Shown: in pieces, positions 43,186-54,161 of the stretch
Numbering within the stretch: the first letter of the stretch is position 1
Layout of the letters: each line of letters opens with the position of its first letter
DNA from: Pyropia haitanensis
Taxonomy: Eukaryota; Rhodophyta; Bangiophyceae; Bangiales; Bangiaceae
Direction: 5' to 3'
Assembly: GCA_008729055.1 (NCBI GenBank)
Contig: SDUX01000002.1
Coordinates: forward strand, 2,569,874-2,633,873
Length of the DNA stretch: 64,000 nt
Translations under genes and position numbers: made by a program
Notes under the pieces: generated by a model
Told to the model about the DNA's origin: nothing
What the model saw: the letters and a program-made list of their open reading frames with translations, nothing else
Databases searched by the model: none

Positions 43186-43610
43186 GGCCCACCCACGGGG
43201 AGGGAGGGGGGGGGGGGAGAGAGGGGGAGAAGGCGGGGGGGGGGGGCAGAGAGCAAGGCCCGATGGCCGCCGCGCAACAAGGCAGCCGACAGCCAAGAGC
43301 GAGGAGGGGAGGGGCAGCGGCCACGGTCGTCCGAGGGGGACGCGGCGGGGTCGTCCGCAGCGAGCGCCGACGAGGGGGATGACCCGCCTGGCGCCGCCGC
43401 ACCGGCCACACGCGCGCACGCGGCGGCGCCCACGTGGATGAGGGGACGTTGCGGCCCGCGGCCGACGCGGCCAGACGGGAGCGGCCGGGGGACCGTCGGC
43501 AGCCGTGGGGCCCCGCGGCGCGCGGCGGGGCGGCGTCTGCGGCGCCTCGGCGTGGAGGCGACGGCGCTCGCGGCGCACTGGACGCCGCCCCACAAACGGA
43601 CCCACCGACG
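43186..43610. other. Divergent spacer between LYRM7 and HLTF/RAD5
   Basis: It contains poly-G runs (43209-43218, 43238-43247). No gene is seen; presumably a shared promoter region. Confidence 0.45.
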
Positions 43611-44846
43611 ATGGCCGTCGATCGGGACGTCCCCGTGCTGTCGCGGACGCCGCGCGCACCGTCGAGAACGAGGATCACAAACGTGTCAGACAAGTGTCTA
43701 CACCTCTCTGCGCCGCCGCGTGGCAGCGGGCACGTCGGATCCGGGCATCCTGTAGCCGCGCGCCAAAACCGGCGTCGCGTTGGCCGTGCCCGCGCCCGCG
43801 CCGGCGCGCGGCGCGCGCGGCCGCTCGGCGCGGCCGCCCCGCCGCCGCTCCGCCCGCCACGGGGCGGTGCGGCGGCCCGTGGGCGATCCCCCCCCGCAGC
43901 GGCTGGTGGGGCGGCCGCCGCTGCCGCGGCGGCGGCCGGCCGGCATGGCGGCTGCCGCTCCCCCCCCCCCCCCCATCGCCTGTTCCTGGAGGAGCTGTCC
44001 CCAGACGCGGGTGGTGGCCCCGCGGGGGGCGGCGGCACCCCCACCGCCGCTGCTGCCGGCGACGCGGCGGCTGCTGCTGCGGGCGACGGCGGCGGCGACG
44101 GCGCGGGCGCCCACCTGGGCGCCGTCGCGGTCAGCATTGTCGGCATGCGCTACTATGGCGGCGTCGTGCACCGGGGCGAGTGGGTGGAGCTGGTGCGGGA
44201 GCCGGCCAACCCGTACGACGCAAACGCCATCCGCGTGGAGAATATGGCACGGGTGCAGGTGTGTTGGACGGTGTGGGGTGGGGGGAGGGGCTGGTGGAGG
44301 GAGGTGGACGCGTCTGTTTGAGAGTGCCGGTCGGTGGTGGGGGGGTGGGGAGGGGGGGGGCACCGCTTGTGGGCGGTGCGGGAACGACCCGTCGCTCTGG
44401 TCAGCGAGGGTAGTCTCGAGCGCGTCTGCTGCTTTTGTAGTAGGGTGGAGCCGGCCTGATGCCGCCGGCGACAGCGACTGACGCACGCTGGTCCTGTCCC
44501 CGCCGTGATTGTCTGGTTGGCTTGTTGCTCTGCACGTGCTGTCCTCGTTTGTGTGTTGCGGCGCGCAAGGTCGGCCACATCTCCCGTGGCGAGGCCTTTT
44601 ACCTCGCCCCGTTTATGGACGAGCGCCCCGCCACTCGCCTGCGGCTGCTCGCCACCCTCCCCTCCCGCCCGCCGTCCAAGTTCCGCTGCCCCCTCCGCAT
44701 TGACTTTTTTGGCCCGCCGGAGCGGGAGGCGCGCCTCGCTGCCCGCCTCGACACGGCCATGGAGTACACCTCCCCAGCCGACTGCGACGGCATTGGCGCT
44801 GCGGGGGCCCCGGCGGATGAGGAGTCCACGGCGGTGGAGGGCCCAC

Positions 44847-44881
<35 letters not shown>

Positions 44882-47800
44882 GCCAGCCGCCGCCGCGCTG
44901 CCGTCGCGGCGCGGGCGACGCTCGCCGCCGCCGTGACGTCGCGGACGGCCACCCCCCGGGGCGGGGCGGCCGCCGGCGAGTCGGCCGCCGACCTGGACCG
45001 CCTGTTTGACGATGCCGCCGCCGCGCGGGCGGCGTCGCTGGCCGCCGCGGCCGCGGCGCTGCGTCCGCCCGCCGCGCTGGCGGCGGTGCTCTTCCCCCAC
45101 CAGGCGGCGGGGGTGGCGTGGGCGCTCGCCCGGGAGGCCGCCCCGGCCGACAGCGTGCCGCCGTTTTGGGCGCCCGCCGTCGAGGGCGGCCGGCGCGTGT
45201 GGCTCAACAGCCTCACCAACAGCTCTGTCGCGGCGCGCCCGCCGCCCGTGACGGGCGGGCTCCTCGCCGATGAGATGGGGGTGGGCAAGACGCTGCAGGT
45301 GATTGCGCTGGTGCTGGCACACCCGCCGTTGGGGGTGGTGTACGCGCCGCCGGTGGAGGCTGAGGCGGAGGCGGAGCGCGTCGCGCCCGTGGACAGGCGG
45401 CCCGAGGACGGAGGTGGCGGCGCATCTGCAGGGCCCGCCGGGGGCGCCTGCATGGCTGTCAAGTCCGAGTCTGTGGCCGGCCCGGCCACTCCCTCGCCAG
45501 TCAAGGCCGAGGCCAAGGTCGAGCGGGGCGCCGTTGCTGCGGCGCAGTCTGTGGCCGCGCCCGCGGACCCCCAGTCCCAAGTGAAGGAAGAGCCCAACGC
45601 TGAGCTTGGCGCTGTGGCGGTGGTGTCAACGGTGACGACCCCCGCCGGCCGCGTGCGTACCCGCCGCCAGTCGCGGTCGGCGTCGGTCAATGTCCCAGCG
45701 GCGCCCCCCCCCCCCCCCGACGCCGCGTCCGCGGCGGGGCCGGTGCTGTCCCGGGCCGCCGTGCGCCAGCTCAAAGTGGCGGCCCTGCGGGCGGCGCTGA
45801 CCGCGCGCGGGGTGCAGACGGCCGCGGAGCTGACGGCGCTGCGCCGCCCGGCGTTGGCGGCACTCCTCGAGGAGCACGAGGCGCGGCGACGGGCGGCGGT
45901 GGCGGGCGCGCCCACGGGCGCCGCCGGCGCCGCGGGACCGTCCGCGGCGGTCGCTGCGTCGCGCGCGGCTGCGGTGGCACCTGCGGTTGCAGTGGCGCCG
46001 GCCATCCCGCCTTCCTCTACGCTTGCACCCGCGCCCGCCGTGGCCCCAGTGACGGCCCGCTATGGCGACGCCCGCGACGCACCCGCGCGCACCACCCTCG
46101 TCCTCGCACCCCTGTCCGTGCTCTCTGCGTGGGAGGCACAGCTGGCGGACCTGGTCACCCCTGGCGTCCTGCGGGTGGCGGTTTACCACGGGGCGGGCCG
46201 GACAACGGACGTGGCGGCGCTGGCCGAGAACGACGTCATCATTGCCAGCTACGGCACCCTGGCCGCTGAGTGGTCTCCCGACGCGGCAGACGACGCCGCG
46301 GCCGGCGGCCGGCCGCCCGCTCGCAAGAAGCGCAGATCTGGCGGCGCCGCCGCCCACGCAGGCGTGCTGGCGCGGGTGCCCCTGCGGCGGCTGGTCCTGG
46401 ACGAGGCCCACGTCCTGCGCAACGGCGACAAGACGCGGCTGTTCAAGGCTGTGATGGCGCTTGACGCCCCCCTGCGGTGGGCCCTCACCGGCACGCCGGT
46501 CGTGAACCGCGCCGACGACTTGCAGCCGCTCCTCGCGTGGCTGCGGGTGGTCCCCCTCGAGTCCCGGCGGGTGTGGAACCGGGCAATTGCGTGGCCGCTG
46601 CAGGCTGTCGGCGACGAGACGGGCCTGGCCCGCCTCCGTACCGTCGTGGGCAGCCTGTGCCTCCGGCGCACGCGGGCGGCGGTGCCCGCGCTGGCGGCGC
46701 TGCTGCCACCGGCAACCACCGAGGTGGTCACTCTGCGGATGACGGGGCCTCAGCGGGCGGCCTATGACCTGCTGTTTACGGCCGCCCGGCGGGTGTTTCG
46801 GACAGCGTTGGGGGGCCACCTCCGGTCGGGTGGGGCGGTGGCGCCGGGTGATGGGGATGGAGAGCGGGCCGCCGCCGCTGCTGGAGCAGGCGGGGGGGAG
46901 CCGCCCTCTGCCGCCGCCGGCGCTGGCGCAGCCGTCAGCAATGGCGACGCGGCCGCCACCGCCGCGGCGGGCGTCCTCGGCGCCCACTTCTCGTCCATCC
47001 TGGAGGTCATCACCCGCCTGCGCCAGATCTGTGCCGCCCCCGCGCTGCTGCCGCCGGCCCGCTTGCAACGCGCGCGGGCGGTGCTGGCGCACCTGGACCG
47101 TCTCGAGGCGGCGGCGGCGGCGGCGGGCAAGGCTGCTGACGGCGACGGCGCGGCGGCGCTGAGCCCTGCGGCTGTCACCCAGCTGTTTGCCATGCTCGCC
47201 GGCGCCGTCGCCGACGCTGACCGCCGCGACTGTGCGGTGTGCATGGAAGCCGTGACGGACGAGAGCGCCCGCATCCTGACGCACTGCCGCCACACGTTTT
47301 GCGAGGCGTGCCTCGCGACGCTGCTCCGGCTTGGCCGAGGGGCGGGGGTGTGCCCCTTGTGCCGGGGGGAGTTTCGGGGGCGGGACATCACGTCGCTTGG
47401 CCAGCTGCGCGAGTGTGGGGCTGCGGAGGAGGAGGACGTCGGCGGCGGGGACGCGACAGAGCCGGGGCCAGTTGCGGGGGGCAAGGGCGACGGCGACACC
47501 GGCGGTGACGGCGGCAGCGGCTGTGGTGACAGCGGCAGTGTCGGCGGTGACGGCGGAAGTGCCGGCGTCGACGCCGACGCTGCGGCGGCCGCCGACACGG
47601 GCGCCAAGGCGGCAGCCATCCTGGCCATGCTCACTACGACCCCCCCTGACGAAAAGACGGTTGTTTTTTCTCAGTTCACCTCCTTCCTGGACCTCCTCGA
47701 GCGCTCCCTGGCCGCCGCGGGCTCCCGGCGGGGCGTCCAGTACGTGCGTCTGGACGGGTCCGTGTCCCGCCCTGCCCGCGCGGCGGCGCTGCAGCGCCTC

Positions 47801-48124
47801 CGCGATGCCCCTGGCTGCCGGCTGCTGCTCGCGTCCCTGACGACTGGGGGCGTGGGTGTCTCGCTCGTGGCGGCCAACCGGGTCATCCTGGCCGACCCGT
47901 GGTGGAACGCCGCCGCCGAGGCGCAGGCGGCCGACCGGGTGTGCCGCCTCGGCCAGCGCCGCCCCGTGACGGTCGTCAAGCTGGTGATGGAATCGTCGGT
48001 CGAGGCGGCCATGGTGGACCTCCAGGCGGCCAAGGCGGCCGTCGCGCAGGGCGCCCTCGGCCGCCTCTCCCCTGCGCAGGCGCGGCAGGCGCACGCGCGC
48101 CGTCTGCTGCGGCTGTTTGCGTGA
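43611..48124 (+). CDS. RAD5: HLTF/RAD5-type SNF2 translocase with HIRAN and RING domains, two exons
   Basis: RAD5/HLTF remodels stalled replication forks and is an E3 ligase for PCNA polyubiquitination in error-free damage tolerance. Exon 1 ends inside the HIRAN domain (VSIVGMRYYGGVVHRGEWV, REPANPYDANAIRVEN). An intron 44259-44569 (CAG|GTGTGT...GCAAG) joins to VGHISRGEAFYLAPFMD. Exon 2 carries SNF2 motif I DEMGVGKT (about residue 450), motif II LDEAH (about 825), ALTGTPVVNR, a C3HC4 RING CAVCMEAVTDE...HCRHTFCEAC...CPLCRGEF (about 1103-1150) embedded before the helicase C lobe, and FSQFTSFLDLLE, YVRLDGSVSR, TTGGVGVSL and AADRVCRLGQ. A SAP-like helix pair (LKVAALRAALTARGVQTA) is inserted after motif I. 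The predicted length is about 1,400 residues. The start is uncertain: ATG 43611 is in frame, but a C run at 43962-43973 allows a shifted upstream frame, and ATG 43945 is an alternative. Confidence 0.9.
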
Positions 48125-48351
48125 CCCGCCGCGGGCGGCGTGCGTGCCCCGCGCAGGCGGTCGGTCCGGTAGCGCTCTGACGCGGCAACGCGTGTCTGTG
48201 GACAGTGCCTCTGGTCGCGGGATGGCACGCGGCCACAGCAGAGGCAACAGGACATCCGGTGCTCCACATGTTCCATGCCAGTTTGTCGTAGCAGCGTCAA
48301 CGACTATACTACTTCCGTGCACACCGCCACTGCTGCGACAAGACGGGCGCC

Positions 48352-49794
48352 TCAGGCGTCTCTTACACCCTCCTGGACACGGCGGCGCGGTTCCCTTTGT
48401 GTGGACGCCACCGCTGCGGCGTGCCCCTGCTGTCGTGCGGCGCGCCCATCGGCGCCGCCGGCGCGTGGCGTTCCGACGCTGACCGCGTCGGCGGGCTCCC
48501 CCGCGGGCCAAGCCCACCGGCACGCGCGGGCCACCCCCCCCACGACCGCCGCGGCGGCGGCGGCCAGCCAGCCCGCCGCGGCGGCCGCCACGGCTTCGCC
48601 CCGCCGCTGCGCGCGGCGCGCCGCGGTGGGGCCCCCAGACCGCCGCCGCGGCCGCGGCGGCGGCGGCGCGGCCACCGCCGCCGCCGACGCCTTTGCCACG
48701 TCCACAGACCCGCCGCCACGGCGGGCCCTCGCGGCGCACCCACCCGCCGCGCCGTGGGGGGGGTCCCAGGCGGGGCGCTCCGCCGCCGCCTCGCGCCGCC
48801 ACCTCGTCCCCAACAAGTGCGGCGTCTCTGCCGCCTCTGCGTCTGTTGCCGCCGCCGCCGCCGCCGCTGCTACCGCCGAAGCTGCCGTAGTGCCGTCTCC
48901 CCTCTCGCCCCCCTCTCCCTCCCCCCCCCTACACGCCCCCCCTGGCACGTGGACCCCCCCGCACGCGGTGCACGTGTGGCGGCCACACGCGGCGCATCGG
49001 CGGGCGGTGCCCCCCCCCCCCCGCGGGGTGCCCGACAGCACCGGCAGCGGCGCGCCACACGTGGCCGCCGCGCACCACGCGGCGGAGCGGTCGGCGGCCG
49101 CGGCGGCGCGCTGCCGGCGCGCCCGCAGGCACCGGGCGGTCGCCGCGGCAACGACCGCGCGGATGGGGAGCGTGCCGCCGCCGCCGCTACTGGCGCCGCC
49201 GCCGCCGCCACCGCTGCTGCCCGCGGCGAGGATGTCCGCGTCGGTGGCGGGCGCGTGGCAGCCGGGGCGGGGGCAGGTGGGCGTCAGGCAGCCGCGGCCG
49301 ACGACGGCCGCGGACCAGTGGGCGGTGAGGCAAGCGCGGCAGTAGGGGTGGCCACACGAGGCGACGGCGCCCATGTCGGTGGCGGGGAGGGAGTCGAAGC
49401 AAATGTCGCAGGTGGCCGTGGGGAGGGGCGTCGCCGCCGCCGCAGAGCCCGCCGCCGCCGCTAGTGTGGTGTCCGGCGCCATGGCCGACGCGGTGGCGGC
49501 GGCGGCGGCCTGGTCGGGGGGCGGCGTCCCTGCCGCGGCCGCGGCGTCCGCTGTCACGCCTTGGCCGCCGCTGTCGGCCCTGGGTCCGGTCGACGGCCGC
49601 CGCCGTGGCGGCACGCGGCCCGCCGCGGGAGTCCCCCCGGGTGACCACCCCGCCGCCGACGGCAGCGCGCGCGCGCCCCCGCCGCCCGCCGCCGCCACCA
49701 ACTCTGCTGCCGGTGCCGCTGTCGCCGCTGTCGCAACCAACGCTGCCGCCGCGGCCGTCCCGTTGTCGCGGTCGGGGCCGCAGCCGGCAATCAT
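48352..49794 (-). CDS. RBR-like protein with RING1 and IBR but no visible RING2
   Basis: RBR E3 ligases pass ubiquitin from E2 to a Cys in RING2. This 480-residue frame (ATG 49794, MIAGCGPDRDNG) has an Ala/Gly-rich N terminus. A RING1 starts near residue 128 (CDICFDSLPATDMGAV, SCGHPYCRACLTAHW, then CLTPTCPRPGC). An IBR near 215-275 reads WCAAATCGAPLP, RRCAACGRHTCTACGGVH and GGAC, with the usual C-x4-C...C-x2-C-x4-C-x2-C-x3-H-x5-C spacing. After the IBR only Ala/Arg-rich low-complexity sequence follows to the stop at 48352. I find no third Cys cluster in this or the other frames down to the HLTF 3' end. It may be truncated, carry an undetected frameshift, or be a RING1-IBR protein without ligase activity of its own. 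A non-ATG or spliced extension upstream of 49794 is possible. Confidence 0.65.
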   Translation of the reverse strand: MIAGCGPDRDNGTAAAAALVATAATAAPAAELVAAAGGGGARALPSAAGWSPGGTPAAGRVPPRRRPSTGPRADSGGQGVTADAAAAAGTPPPDQAAAAATASAMAPDTTLAAAAGSAAAATPLPTATCDICFDSLPATDMGAVASCGHPYCRACLTAHWSAAVVGRGCLTPTCPRPGCHAPATDADILAAGSSGGGGGGASSGGGGTLPIRAVVAAATARCLRARRQRAAAAADRSAAWCAAATCGAPLPVLSGTPRGGGGTARRCAACGRHTCTACGGVHVPGGACRGGEGEGGERGDGTTAASAVAAAAAAAATDAEAAETPHLLGTRWRREAAAERPAWDPPHGAAGGCAARARRGGGSVDVAKASAAAVAAPPPPRPRRRSGGPTAARRAQRRGEAVAAAAAGWLAAAAAAVVGGVARACRWAWPAGEPADAVSVGTPRAGGADGRAARQQGHAAAVASTQREPRRRVQEGVRDA

Positions 49795-51241
49795 GACAGA
49801 GGAGGACCCGCCGGGGACGCCGGGCGCGTGGTCGCCGCTCCCAGCGTGCGCGTCCACGGTTCACTGGCCGACTCGCTGGTGAGAGCAGGCAAGGTGGGGA
49901 GAGGGGAGCAGAGGTGGGGAGGGCGACAGCGTGCAGCGGCTGTCTGCGCTGGGGCCAGCACTATCCATTGGCGCAGGGGTGCCCGCCCGGGACGTCGCGA
50001 GGCCGTGCCGGCGTCGACTGCCGTAGCTGGCGGAGAGTTGTGGCAGTGCGGGACGGGAGAGATGCGTATGGGAGGGGACGGGGGCGGGGGGAGGGTGCGC
50101 GCTCTGTAGGGCGTCGCCCGCACGCACCCGCCGCGTCGGCCGACCAGCACCCCCGCCTCGGGCATTCTTTGCGGTCTGTTTCTTGCCATCCCGTCGGGAG
50201 CGTGATGGTTTGGGGAGGCGGGGGGGGGGGAAAGGAGTGAGCGGCTGGCGTGTGTCATGCTGCCAGCGGCGACCGTGACAGGGGCGGGCGGTGCGGGCGG
50301 CGGCTGCCCCGTGGCGTGGCGAGCGCGGGGGGCACCCCTCGGCTGCCACCCCACCCCTGCCCCCCCCGTGCCACACGGCGACAGCGTCCGCGCTGCGGTG
50401 TCGTGCTGGCGCCGATGGGGCGTGGCGCGGCCCGCCCGCCGCCGCGCGCACCCCCACCTCGCAACACGCCACCGGGGCGTGTGTCGTGCGCGTGGCGGCG
50501 GGTGGTGCCAGCACGCCAGCCCTTGTCATGGGACGGTGGCACGGGGGGGTGGGCTGTGGAGGGCCTGGGGGAGGGGCGGGTCCACCCTTGAACAACTTCC
50601 GACACAACTCGCGCGGGGCGTGCGCCTGCAGCTGCTGCTGTGGGGGTGTGTGTCGGTAGAATTGGCGACGCGGCCGCCCGTTCCATCATCCGCTGCCACG
50701 GCGTGACGCCGGCCGAGCGAGCGCGGTGATAGGGTAGGGCGCGCGGGTGGGGGGGACGGCGGGCGTAAATTCGGCGTGGATCTGTGGGCGGAGGGCGGCG
50801 CCCGCCGCGGCACGGGCGGCGGCGGCGGCCGTCGACCGCCGGCCGTGCCTGTCGCGCGCCGCGGCGCGCGCGGCGGCCGGCCGGTCGACCGGCGGCGGGA
50901 GGCGCTGCCGTGGGGGGCGGCGCGGGCAGCTGCCGTCCCCCCCCCCCCTCGCCCACTCGCTCCCCGCACCGGCCAGGGGGCGGCACCGGCGTGGGCGCCC
51001 GTGACGCGCGCCGACGCTGGCAGCGGCCGCCGCCGCTCGGCCGCGCGCGCGCGCGCGCCGACGGCGGCGCGTGCGGTACGGAACCTACGGACGCATGGCC
51101 ACTGTGGTGGGCGGGGGACGGCAAGCGCGTGGGGACACAGCCCGCCGTGGCCACGGTGGCCAAGCAAAAAAGAAGCCATAAAAAAGTGAGGGAGCTGGAA
51201 GAGGACAGTGACAGTGCCCTCCCCACCCCCACTCCGTGCCA
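49795..51241. other. GC-rich spacer of 1.4 kb, no confident gene
   Basis: Several frames are open on both strands. A minus-strand start at about 51232 gives a hydrophobic leader (SLTFLWLLFCLATVATA), but the rest is Arg/Pro-rich. A short minus-strand stretch at about 50750-50790 (ALRPQIHAEFTPAV) is more protein-like but isolated. Nothing is strong enough to call. Confidence 0.4.
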
Positions 51242-53595
51242 TCAATCCCTGGCCTGGTTTGGCTCGTCTGCTGCCACGGCCGCCGCAGCACCGGCTGGCC
51301 CCCCCTCCCCCGCGGGGGGCGCGGCGCTGGCGGCTGGCGGCGCCTCTCCCGCCCCCGTCGTCTCCTCCCCCGCCGCCGTAAAGGTCTGGCCAAACTCGTT
51401 GACGCGGCTCATGTCCACCCGGTACGCCCACCGCTGGTAGAGGAAGATGGCAAACACCAGGTCATCGCGGAAGCAGGCCAGCCGGTGGAGGGCGGGCATC
51501 TTGATGATAAACGCAAACAGGTCGTCAATGACCGTATTCACCGCCTTGTACGCGAGCGCCTTGAGCGGCAGGTGCGCGACGGACTTGAGCTTGTAGTTGA
51601 TAAACACCTGCGGCAGCATCATGAGGAAGCCAAACGCGTACACGGCGCCGACGGCACTCCGCAGCACCCACGAGTACCACGACCGGTGGGCCTGGTAGAC
51701 GAGCGAGTAGGCCGCGTACGCGCCGACACAGGGGTAGAGGAGCCAAGACAGGAGGCGCATCGCCTCGTCGTCATACGCCTTGGTCGTCCGCGCGTAGCTG
51801 GCGCGGTCGGCAAACTCAAACCACGGGACCACCCCGCCCAGACGGCGGACCCCAAACGACTTGACCCGCACCGCCTTTCGCAGCTTCCACACCTCCAGCG
51901 CCAAGCCCAGCGCCGCTGACAGCACAATCATCCAGCTGGTCTCGTTGTCCAGGAGGTAGAGGAGGACCACTACATCCATGCCCAGCTTCCAAAACATGCT
52001 CCGCACCGACACGCCCTCCATAGACGTGGCGCCCCGCCAGTGGGCCACGTCGCTCTTGAACGCCAGCATCTCGAGGAGGGTGTGCAGCGCCGACACGACC
52101 GCGGTGGTGCCCAACAGCAGGGGGTTGGTCTCCACCAGCATCCGCTTCATCTCCTCCGCGTCGTCGGGCGACGACATGCCCATGGCTTGCTGCGACGCGA
52201 ACAGCTCCTCCACCTGCCCATAGATGGACGCGCGCAGCACCGACACGGGCGAAAAGGAGAGGTTAAGGGGCATCGCCGCGGCGTCTGCCGTGACGGGCAG
52301 CCGCCGTTCGTGGAGAATGAAAATATCGTTCCAGACGGGCGTCGGGATAAACGTGGTGCCACCCGGCGCGACCGTCACGGTCGACGCAAACCGCGGGGGG
52401 ACCTTGGACAGGATGACCGCGCCGCCCGTTACGAGCGAAACAGACACCTCGGGCGCCCACAGCTGGGTGGGGGGCACGGGCGGGCCCGCCGCCGCCGCGC
52501 GGACCACCTCTGTCAGGGAGGACAGCGAGGTGGCCCCGCCATCGGCGGTACCAGGCGCCGCGCACGTACCCTCCGCGTCGCCAGCCTCGGCGCCGGCCGC
52601 ACACGCCGTCGGGGTACCCACGTCTTCCCCCCCCCGGGCAGACCCCAGAGAACGCCAAATGAGCGCCCGCAGCTGCCGAAGGAGGACTGGCAGCACGCCA
52701 TTGCCACCCGTATCCTCCTCTTCCCCCTCCGCGTCGTCTCCCTCACCCCCCCCTGCGTCTTGGCAGTCCCCTTCTTTTCCAGTAGGGACTTGGCCTGGCG
52801 CTTTGGCTTGACCGCCGACCACACCACCAGGGGCTTGACCGCGTGGACGACACGGCCCGCGCCCTCGGCCGCCGCCACGGCGGCGGCGTGGTCGGCCACC
52901 GCCGCCGCCGACACGGCCGCCGTTGACGGGGCCCCGCCTCCCGCGTCCGCCGCGTCCCCCGCCGCCCGCCCCGCCGATGCGGCCGCGGCGGCAGGCGGCG
53001 GCGGGTCGAGCAGCCCCGGCGGCGCGAAGAAAAAATGCGCATACAGCGAGCCATTGGCGCTTGCCACTGCCGGCGGGACGGGCACGGTGGTGGACAGGGA
53101 GCGGGTGTTCCCGTCGGCCCAGTCGTAGGTGAGGGCGTCCTCTGCCCACAGCGGGGGCAGCCGCGCCGCCGCGGCCGCCGGCAGCGTCGGCGTCTCGGCG
53201 GTGTAGACGCGCAGGGCGTAAGGCGCTGACGGCGGCCACGCGGGCGTCAGCTGCCGGTGCTCGACGGGCACCACCGGCGGGCCCGCCGCGGCGCCGCCGG
53301 TGCCGCCGTCGGGGGTCGCGCGGGGCGCCTTCGCCTGGGAGTAGACGTACATGTAGGCGGCCCACATGAGTACCGTGCGGGCGGCCATGCCCTTGAACGT
53401 CTCAAAGAAGGTGGCGGGACGGTCCGCCGCGGGCGCGTCGGCGTCGCCGCCGGCAGCGCCGGGGGGGGGCGCCGCCACCGCCGACGTGGCGCCCGCGTCG
53501 GCAGCGGCGGCGCCACCATCAGCAGCGCCCCTACCAGCGGCGGTGCGGCCGGCGGCGCGGGACGGCCGCCTCCTGGCCGTGGTGGGGCCCGCCAT
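51242..53595 (-). CDS. CLPTM1: CLPTM1-family multipass membrane protein, one frameshift
   Basis: CLPTM1 and its relatives are ER/plasma-membrane proteins; CLPTM1L acts as a lipid scramblase in GPI-anchor synthesis. The N-terminal part (ATG 53595; FFETFKGMAARTVLMWAAYM) includes the first transmembrane segment. The luminal domain follows (LRVYTAETPTL, TYDWADGNTRSLSTTVPVP, NGSLYAHFFFAPPG). After a frame switch at the C run 52745-52753 (one missing base) the protein continues: LWAPEVSVSLVTGGAVILSK, FIPTPVWNDIFILHERRLPV, LFASQQAMGMSSPDDAEEMK, HTLLEMLAFKSDVAHWR and SVRSMFWKLGMDVVVLLYLL. It ends with the invariant block YKLKSVAHLPLKALAYKAVN, TVIDDLFAFIIKMPALHRL and FRDDLVFAIFLYQRWAYRVD. At least five hydrophobic segments are visible. 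The predicted length is about 784 residues, somewhat longer than animal CLPTM1 (about 670) because of Ala/Gly inserts and tail. Confidence 0.93.
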
Positions 53596-54161
53596 GGCCG
53601 CGCGGGTCTTCCGGGCGTCGGGGGGGGGGAAGGCAGGGAGACAGAGGGTAGGATGACGACGGGGGGCGGGGAAGAGCGTGGCGGTGAGGGTGGCGGAGGA
53701 ACGGGGCGTCGACGCCGTTGGCAGCCCCACCCGCGGCGGCGGTCTGCAGGCTATCGGGTATAGACACGGACTGGGTTGGTGCGGTGGTGGGGGAGGAGCG
53801 GGAGACGGGCGTCGGCACCGGGCGTGTTGTGGCCGGCGTTCCCACGTTTTTTTTTCTTTTGTCACGACGCGCTGTCGGGGACAGCATTCTAAAAAGTGGT
53901 ACCCCCAGAGGTACCTTTGATGACACTTCGATGGCGGCGCGACGCCCGATCAAGCCGCCAACGCGTTGGCGGCGCGCCGCTTGATCCGCGACCAGGCACC
54001 GCTGCGGCGTTGAGGGTGTGGAAGCCGCCGCCGCCACGCGCGGCATTCCGCCGCCGCCGCCCATCGTGGGCAGTGGTGCGGTCGCCCGCTCGCGGACCGT
54101 GGGTCCTGCCCGTCTGGTTGGCAGCACCACCCCCCGCGCCCACCCCCCCTCCCCGCCCGCC
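53596..54161. other. Divergent spacer between CLPTM1 and QueF
   Basis: This 566-base region has an AT-richer core (53845-53930, including a T tract at 53848-53857) flanked by GC-rich DNA. It probably contains both promoters. No other feature is seen. Confidence 0.5.

Noticed and set aside
45626..48802. Minus-strand open frame of 1058 codons
   Set aside because: It is antisense to the HLTF/RAD5 helicase and RING motifs, with Arg/Gly/Pro composition only.
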